From: Notospermus geniculatus | Lineage: Eukaryota > Nemertea > Pilidiophora > Heteronemertea > Lineidae | Direction: 5' to 3' | Length of the DNA stretch: 64,000 nt | Assembly: GCA_002633025.1 (NCBI GenBank) | Contig: NMRB01000361.1 | Span: forward strand, 68,881 to 132,880 | Shown here: in pieces, positions 52,740-61,700 of the stretch | Layout: each line of letters opens with the position of its first letter | Numbering within the stretch: the stretch's first letter is position 1 | The notes under the pieces: generated by a model | What the model was told of the DNA's origin: nothing | The model's database searches: none | What the model saw: the letters and a program-made list of their open reading frames with translations, nothing else | Program-made: the position numbers and the translations under genes

Positions 52740-55700
52740 GTATTTACACTCCTAGAAACTTCATTCAGGATATGGCTGCCAAATCCTGTCCTTTATTGAG
52801 AGGCGTCCTGACAGTCCACAGTTTCGTAGGGAAAAGCATTTCAGATCCCCTAACGGTCCTCAAATTCGTTAGCGAAGAGCGCTATCAGTCACCTGACACT
52901 CTCAATTTCGTTGTGAAAGCACTTTCAACCTTCTGATGGTCATTGATTTCGTTAGTGAAAGCACTTTCAATCTTCTGACGGTCATTGATTTCGTTAGTGA
53001 AAGCACTTTCAATCTTCTGATGGTCATTGATTTCGTTAGTGAAAGCACTTTCAATCTTCTGACGGTCCTTAATTTCGTTAGTGAAAGCGCTTTCAGTCTT
53101 CTGACGGTCTTTGATTTCGTTCAATCTTCTGACGGTCATCGATTTCGTTAGTGAAAGCGCTTTCATTCTCCTGACGGTCCTTGATTTCGTTAGTGAAAAG
53201 CACTTTCAGTCACCTGACGGTCCTTGATTTCGTTACTGAAAGTGCTTGCAGTCACCTGACGATCCTTCATTTCGTTCCAGATTGTCCCGGTCAGAAACTA
53301 CCAAGACATCGAAAAAATGATGGAACAGGGAAACGTCAACAGGACAACAGCCTCGACCAATATGAATGCAACCAGTAGTAGATCTCACATGGTCATCACT
53401 ATACGATTCAAACAGGTAATTGGTGCGGTCATCATCGAATTCCGGTTGGTCAACTCAGCTCTGTTCTGTGATTGGTCAACTTCCTGGCTTTCACATTGGT
53501 CAAGTCGAGAGGGCTATCGTATGATTGGCCGAAAACCATGCTCTCTGATCGGTCAGCTTGTGCTTTCGCGACCTAATTGGTCGGGCTGCAGGCTCCCTGA
53601 CTGGCTCGATTCTGCACTCTCTGATTGGTCATCACGAGAGTCTCTCTGGTTGGTCAAACCAAAGACTGGTTGCAAACTACGGTCAAACGAGTAATTTACC
53701 ACTATACCTGACGGCACTATCGCCTCTCCCATACCACCGTTTCGTGGAACCTTATCTTGATGTAGGCTAACAAGAATCTCATCAATATTTCACATGCTAG
53801 TATCGGCTACGTGTGTAACGAAACTTCGGAGTCTGTAATTAACTTAAAGATAATGTATCACGGGTATTTTCGCGGGCCACGAAATTCATTGTTTGTTTAC
53901 ATTTTGTTTGTTTATGTCCAGGCTTTCTTTGTCTTAGCATGTCCCAAAAGTCCAAAATAACATAATGTAAACATCCATGTTTACAAACATTGAATGTAAA
54001 CAATGAAGTCGTGATATATTATCTTTAACGTCAACCACACCAATAAAACAAAAGCAGTCGTTGATGTAATCATAATGTTGCTGAGCAGAGTTTGCGGAGG
54101 TTGATAGACTGTAATGAAGTCATAAACGACACCTCTCACGATCCCTCCTCCTCCCTGCTGCAGGTTTTCATCAATGATTTCGGCGAGAGTACGACCAAAA
54201 CGAGCGAGATTAACCTGGTAGATCTAGCCGGGAGCGAGCGGGCTGATGCCACCGGGGCCACGGGAGACAGGCTGAAGGAGGGGTCGGCAATCAACAAGAG
54301 TCTTTCCACGCTCGGGAACGTCATCAGGTATGACGAGCGCCAAGGTCCAAACCATCCTGAGAACATCAGGGGTTCTTAGCACTGGCTCCCTTCGTCACAG
54401 CAGTTTGTGTGCGGTGATGAAAGGAGCCAAAGCAAGAACCGCTGATGTTCTCAGGATGGGTCCAAACTCGTCAAAAGATGGACGCAACGGTAACCATATG
54501 TCTGGATCCCGCTCCGAACTGCACCTTCCCGTTCGCGTTCATAGAAGTTACGCCCGATACCCGCATCCTGAGAATATCAGGCGTTCTTACTGCTCGCTCC
54601 CTTCGTCACCGCAGACAAACGGCGACGAAGGTAGCGAGCACTAAGAACGCCTGATGTTCTCAGGATGGATACCCGGGGCCCGATAGCCATCCTGAGATTT
54701 CGCTCGGCTATCGCCTCCTTTTATGAAGAGGTGCGACGTTGGAGATGCGTCTGAATGACCCTGTTTTGAGAGGATGGATCATAGAAATTAACCCTATCCT
54801 CCAACCCGCCCTGAGATCTGAGCCCGCCGGGGATCTGAGCCGTAACCTCTCTCTGAATCAGTAACAATAAATCTTACACTTTGCAGTGCCTTGGCAGACG
54901 TTGCTATGGGAAAGAGGAAAGTCATGGTGCCATACAGAAACAGTGTGCTAACGAAACTGCTTCAGCCAGCTCTTGGAGGGAACAGTAAGACAGTCATGGT
55001 AAGCAATCCGATACGGCGATAGGGCGCCCCGTCGCATAGTCTCACTCCTAGCAATGCCAACTGACCATCCGTTCAGAGGCTGCAGTGGTCTGGAGTTTGA
55101 AGCGCCAGCAGGACAATCCACTGGTGTTCCACTGGTCACATCATGCACTCAACGCTCCTGTCCTTCCATGACGAACCCTCCGAATGGCGAACAGCCTGGG
55201 ATGGACCTAGAGAGCCGGGACAGAACCCCAACAGTGGCACCCTGCTCTTGAAAGGTCCACGCAAATGATACTAGAAGATTACAGATTGTCCCGGTCAGAA
55301 ACTACCAAGACATCGAAAAAATGATGGAACAGGGAAACGTCAACAGGACAACAGCCTCGACCAATATGAATGCGACCAGTAGTAGATCTCACATGGTCAT
55401 CACTATACGATTCAAACAGGTAGGTGCGGTCATCATCGAATTCTGGTTGGTCAACTCAGCTCTGTTCTGTGATTGGTCAACTTCCTGGCTTTCACATTGG
55501 TCAAGTCGAGAGGGCTATCGTATGATTGGCCGAAAACCATGCTCTCTGATCGGTCAGCTTGTGCTTTCGCGACCTAATTGGTCGGGCTGCAGGCTCTCTG
55601 ATTGGCTCGATTCTGCGCTCTCTGATTGGTCATCACGAGAGTCTCTCTGGTTGGTCAAACCAAAGACTGGTTGCAAACTACGGTCAAAGTAAAGTAATTT

Positions 55701-58700
55701 ACCACTATACCTGACGGCACTATCGCCTCTCCCATACCACCGTTTCGTGGAACCTTATCTTGATGTAACAATCTCATCAATATTTCACATGCTAGTATCG
55801 GCTACGTGTGTAACGAAACTTCGGAGTCTGTAATTAACTTAACGTCAACCACACCAATAAAACAAAACGAGCAGCCGTTGATGTAATCATAATGTTGCTG
55901 AGCAGAGTTTGCGGAGGTTGAATAGACTGTAATGAAGTCATAAACGACACCTCTCACGATCCTCCCTCCCCCATGCTGCAGGTTTTCATCAATGATTTTG
56001 GCGAGAGTACGACCAAAACGAGCGAGATTAACCTGGTCGATCTAGCCGGAAGCGAGCGGGCCGACGCCACCGGGGCCACGGGAGACAGGCTGAAGGAGGG
56101 GTCGGCAATCAACAAGAGTCTTTCCACGCTCGGGAACGTCATCAGGTATGACGCGCCCCAAGGTCCAAACTCGTCCAAGATGGACGCAAGGGTAACCAAA
56201 TGCCTGGACCCCGCTCCGAAGTGCACATTGCCGTTCGCGTTCATAAGAATAGGGAGTTTTCGCAAATCCCCCGAAACGCCAACGCGAACGTCTATCCTTT
56301 TGTTCGGTGCTCTCTTCCTGGCATAGAACAATGGGTTTGGCGTTCGCGTTGGCGTTTCGGGGGCTTTGCGAAAACTCCCTAATTTAACACGGACGCCCGA
56401 TATAGCCATCCTGAGACTCAAATCATTTGACTCGGCTATCGCCTCATTTTATGAAGAGGTGCGACGTCGGAGATGCGTCTGAATGATGCTGTTTGGAGAT
56501 GATGGATCATAGCAATTAACCCTATCCTTAACAACCCGCCCGGAGATCTGAGCCGTAACCTCTATCTGAGTCAGTAACATAAATCTGACACTTTTCAGTG
56601 CCTTGGCAGACGTTGCTATGGGAAAGAGAAAAGTCATGGTGCCATACAGAAACAGTGTGCTAACGAAACTGCTTCAGCCAGCTCTTGGAGGGAACAGCAA
56701 GACAGTCATGGTAAGCAATCCGATAGGGCGCCCCGTCGCATAGTCTCACTCCTAGCAATGCCAACTGACCATCCGTTCAGAGGCTGCAGTGCTCCGGAGT
56801 TTGAAGCGCCAGCAGGACAATCCACTGGTGTTCCACTGGTCACACCATGCACTCAACGCTCCTGTCCTTCCATGACAAACCCTCCGAATGGTGAACAGCC
56901 TGGGATGGACCTAGAGAGCCGGGACAGAACCCCAACAGTGGCACCCTGCTCTTGAAAGGTCCACGCAAATGATACTAGAAGATTAACAGCTTCAGCATTC
57001 TGGCTACATCGGCTTGACTTCATGCCTTTCCAGATTGCTGCCTTGAGCCCAGCAGATATCAATTATGATGAGACCCTCTCCACGCTAAGGTACGCTGATA
57101 GGGCCAAGAAGATCCAGAATAGGGCAGTAATCAATGAGAGCCCAACGGAGAGGCTCATCAGAGAACTCAAGGAAGAGAATGCCAAGCTAATGGTCCAGTT
57201 GTCCAAGATGAATCTTGGAAAGGGGGTTGGTTCTGAAGGTATGTCCAGCTCTTTGACTACAAGGGTTTTCTTTGGCGACTCCAGTGTCCTTTTCCTGGCC
57301 ATAATCTATGACTTGGCATGCATCACACAGGCCTACTTATCGTCCAATATAGTTGCCAGCAAACAGGCAGACTTGTCGTATTTGGTATTTTGTACCGTAA
57401 TGGACCTTCTGGATCAGAGAACCCCAAGAGAGAGTAACCAGCTCCAATCCTTTTCAGACGTCCAGCATCTCCTGAAAGAGAATGAACGACAGATGCTTGA
57501 GATGAACCTGACCTGGGAGCATCGGCTACAGGAGGCAAGACGCGACTGGGAGAAGACGAATAAGGAACCTCAGTTGGAGCAGCAGGCCCTGTGGAAGAGC
57601 CAGCCTTACATCATGAACGTGAACGAGGATACGCAGTTGTCGGGAGTCATCAAACATTGCTTCAAGGGAGGTGAGTGACATCCTTGCAAGGTACTTCACA
57701 ACCGCTCCCCTCCTTGCACTGTTGTGTCCGGTAAGGGATGGGTACGACCGTATGATGACCTGAAATTCTCAGGATAGGTGAGCGTGGCCATGGGGACCGG
57801 ACTGTCATGACTCCCAAAATTGGCATTCACCCTCACTTTGTGTTCTCTGTTTCCAATGATCAAGTCTAGATCATCTGCATATCATTGGCCTCTCATTATT
57901 TCAGGTACTCAGACAATCGGGAAGACAGGAGGAGAGGGTGTGGATATACAGCTTAGAGGTCTGGGGTAAGTTGTGTAGGTGTATCTGGAGTTGAGACACC
58001 ATAAAAGAGTAGCCCGAGTCTGTGATCTCGCAAGTACCATACCCTTCTGCTGGAGATTGAAACCTAGACAATTCTCAAGCTGGCAAACATCCAGCTTTCA
58101 ATCGCCCATATAGGCCTACATTTGCTACACAGGGGCAGGCACAGCCACTCTCTTGAGTGATGCAGTTGTGGCTGTCGAGACTGGCCTACATCATTTTGCT
58201 CTGTATACGACTGATACCCCACTCCGACGTCATCTGTGAACCTTCTTTACCTCTCCAGCTTGCAACCTCGACATGCCGTCATCTGTAATTCAGGGAAGAA
58301 AGTAATGATAGAACCGTGTAGCAATCAAGCCACGATCATCGTGAACGGGAAACACGTGATAAAGGCCACCAGCCTCAAGCATTTGGTAAGTGTCTGTGGA
58401 GACATCTTCACACCCAGGGTCTTCACAACTGCTCCCCTCCTCGCACTTGTTTCTGAGGGAGGGGTACGACGGTAAATGATCTTAGATTCTCAGGATGTTG
58501 TCTAGATTGCATCCTGTTTATTGCCAACGTGTTTGCCATTTAGCAGTGTTGGATTGACCAGCACTTCCCAATCCAACAAAGATCCTTGGATAGCAGATGG
58601 TTATGGAGCGACAGCATCAGATCTCTTGTTCCCGCCTGGATCTTCTGTCCTTACTGTCATTTGCACCATACAGCCACCGATTAAACCCCCGGACGACCTT

Positions 58701-61700
58701 TCCTAGTGTACAGGTCAAATGAGCAAGTGATGCTGCAATCTAACTGAATGCATCATGTCTGAAATGCCTTCACAAGCTTACATGTTCCATTAAAGTCAAT
58801 GATTGCTTTTTCAGGACCGAATCAAACTTGGCTCCAACACCCTCTACCTCTACTTGGGCTTCCCAGCCGAGCGAGGCAAGGATGATGACATCAACCTCTA
58901 CGACTACGACTACTTCCAGACAGAGCTGGCAGAGGGAAGCAGCTCATTCAAGGGGGAGATTACCCCTAGAGGGGGTATGGAGGGCTCGCAAACTTCCCTC
59001 AACGAACATGGTGCTACACATCTGGTCTTCCAGGAGTATATCTCACTACTGCCCAAGATACACGAGGCAAATGCCATGAGTGAGGACATGAAGAAGGTAG
59101 GCCTACGGTTGATTTTATCAACATCTGGCTTGAGATTGTAGGCCATTTGTTCACAGCGTTGTCATTGCCAAAAGAAAAGTTGCAACTACCTCTTCCAAAT
59201 GACTCACGACGACGATGATTGGCTCATCAGCAACAATTAATTGTTCGGTAAAACCGTAATGAGGGCCACTGACTTGCTAATTAGACAACACTGGGGGTAA
59301 TGCATAATGAGATTCACGAAATTGAACCTTTTTACTCCAGGGGGTAGTGTTCGAGCCAATGGTAAAGAATCTTGCTTCCCATGATTCTCAAGGTCACCAA
59401 AAGGAGCGGGAGCTGGTGATCAAGGTCACTAACAAGCAGACGAAACAGGTAAGCAGACGGTGCCCCAAGAACCATCCTCCCACATCAGGGGTTTTTAGCT
59501 CACTCCTGTTCATCCACTCACACAAACTTTGTGTGCGAACGTATGAAGAGGAGCGAGAGATCAAAGCCCTGCTATGGGAGGATGCCCAAGAACCAACGGT
59601 ACTGGGACATATTCCTTGCAATTGACATGCAATCGAGAAGCTGCAGCAGCATCAACTAAAGGGGAGAACGTACTTATGATTCCCAAAGACAGCCTCTCCG
59701 ACACCCGACCAACAGCAACCATGATGATCTTCACCCTTCTGCTGATCACTGGGTCGTTTTTCTTGATTCCATGATAGACAGATCCGAACTGGCAGTAGCT
59801 GCTGGTGCCGCGCACTACATATTCGAATATCAGCAACCAGATTGGCTTTCACCTCTAGCCCTTACTCAAAACTATCTTTCTGTCAACAGGTTTGGATCTG
59901 GAATAAACCAAAGTTCATCAACCGAAAGTACCTGATCGAGGACATGTACTGCATCTGGGCAGATGGTGGTGACATCTCCGTGGAGAAGGACAATGACCCC
60001 TTCTGGGATCCTTTGGAAGACATCTTCATTGGCAGGTAAGTTCTGGGGGATCCTGTCTGTTCGGTGCAAAGTTGGCTCCAGCAGATGTCCTTTACAGCAT
60101 ATCTACGCTGGGTATTTACCTCATCCCTTGGGTAGCTTCTGGTAGGATCTCGGACTGGCCGCTTCCAGAACATCTGCTGTGTGGATCAACCAATCAGAAG
60201 CAAGACACATCCTGATTTGTTGATCCTACTGGAACATGAACAAATCATCTGTTCATAGCCTGAATGAGTTACAGTGTACAGTACTTGTCCACACTCACTG
60301 AGGTCCACTGGATCTTTGTAACAGGAATCATCATTCTTGTTCTTACACCCCATTCCAGCTCCCACGTCTGGCTGCAAAGCCTTTCTTACAAAATCGAGAT
60401 AGATGACCACCTGAGTGTCCTGAACTACCGTGGTGATGAGGAGGCAACTATGCATGTCCAGATCAAACCATGCCAACCAGATGGGAGATACCTCACCGAG
60501 GATGACATGGTGTTCGACCCAGGAGACCTCCTCAACAAGAGAGTCGATTACGCCGTGATGTTGACCAAGTGTTTAGGCATCAACTGGATCCGGGAGGACA
60601 CCACCAGAGGTGTATACGCCAAGTACGTATCTTATTTAGTCACAACACCCACAGCATTCAAGACGGGTAGAAACTTTGGGTATCTGATCCTGATTGAACC
60701 CCTTGCAGCTACTGTATGGCACGGCTTAACCCGTCGGCCATGGAGAATTTCCTTTATGGCCTAGAGTGGTTGGTGCATTGGCCTCTGAGCTAGAAGTTAA
60801 GCAACGTAGAGCGCAATCAGTACATGGATGGGTGACTGACGCACGTACAGTACAGATCTGTCATTCCAAGCTCTTCAAGAATCATCATGAGAAACTCAGG
60901 CCATTTGTGGTCCCTACTGATCCCTACAATCAGGGACAAGTGTGAGAAATGGAGGAGTTGCATTGACCATGGTGTTTCAGGATGTCGAAAAATGTATCCA
61001 TTATTTATGTAGCTTGGATACGTTGAGTGGTTGCCGTATTGATCATGTTGAGAAATATCATTAATGCTCTGTTGTACCTTCCAGATTCAGTTTCTTCGAT
61101 TCACCCAAAGTGTTCAAGACAAAGACGTTCTGGAAGAATACCTCAACAGAACTGGGCTTCAAGAAACGCTTCACCTTGGATCCTGTGACTGCAGACTTTC
61201 TCAACTATCTCCAGACAAGTGCAATGGTGATTGAACTGTGGGGAACGCAAGGTGAGAAAGAGGAAGGTGTACTGTTGTCAGGGATCTGCTCTCTCTGGTA
61301 AGGAAGGCACTCTCTGTGATGAAGGATTGGTCCGTCCACCAGCAACTCTACTTAGGTATCCGCCAAGAACACCCCACGGGTGGTCATTGATCTTGTTCTA
61401 CTTCAGTGTGATTTAGCAACGTGCTAATCTCTCTGCTCTTCCTTCCTCTCTAGCTGGAGGTGACGACCTGGAGACCGAGGGTTCACCTTCACCGGACCAA
61501 GGATACGTCGGTAGTAGTTACACATCCTCTGAGGACGACCAGGTGAGGCGATACATTGTAGCGTAGGCTACCAAATCATCCCTATTGTCGTGTGCGTTAC
61601 AGTCATCATATAAGATGTCCATATTCTTGACCGAACGTTGCTGGTGTATCCTGCCCCAGGCATGGTACACCCCTCTTCCATATCTGGAGTGGAGAGCAGA

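Noticed and set aside
60793-60840. Functional 5S rRNA gene
   Set aside because: Only the internal control region is present; the 5' third and 3' terminal stem are missing.
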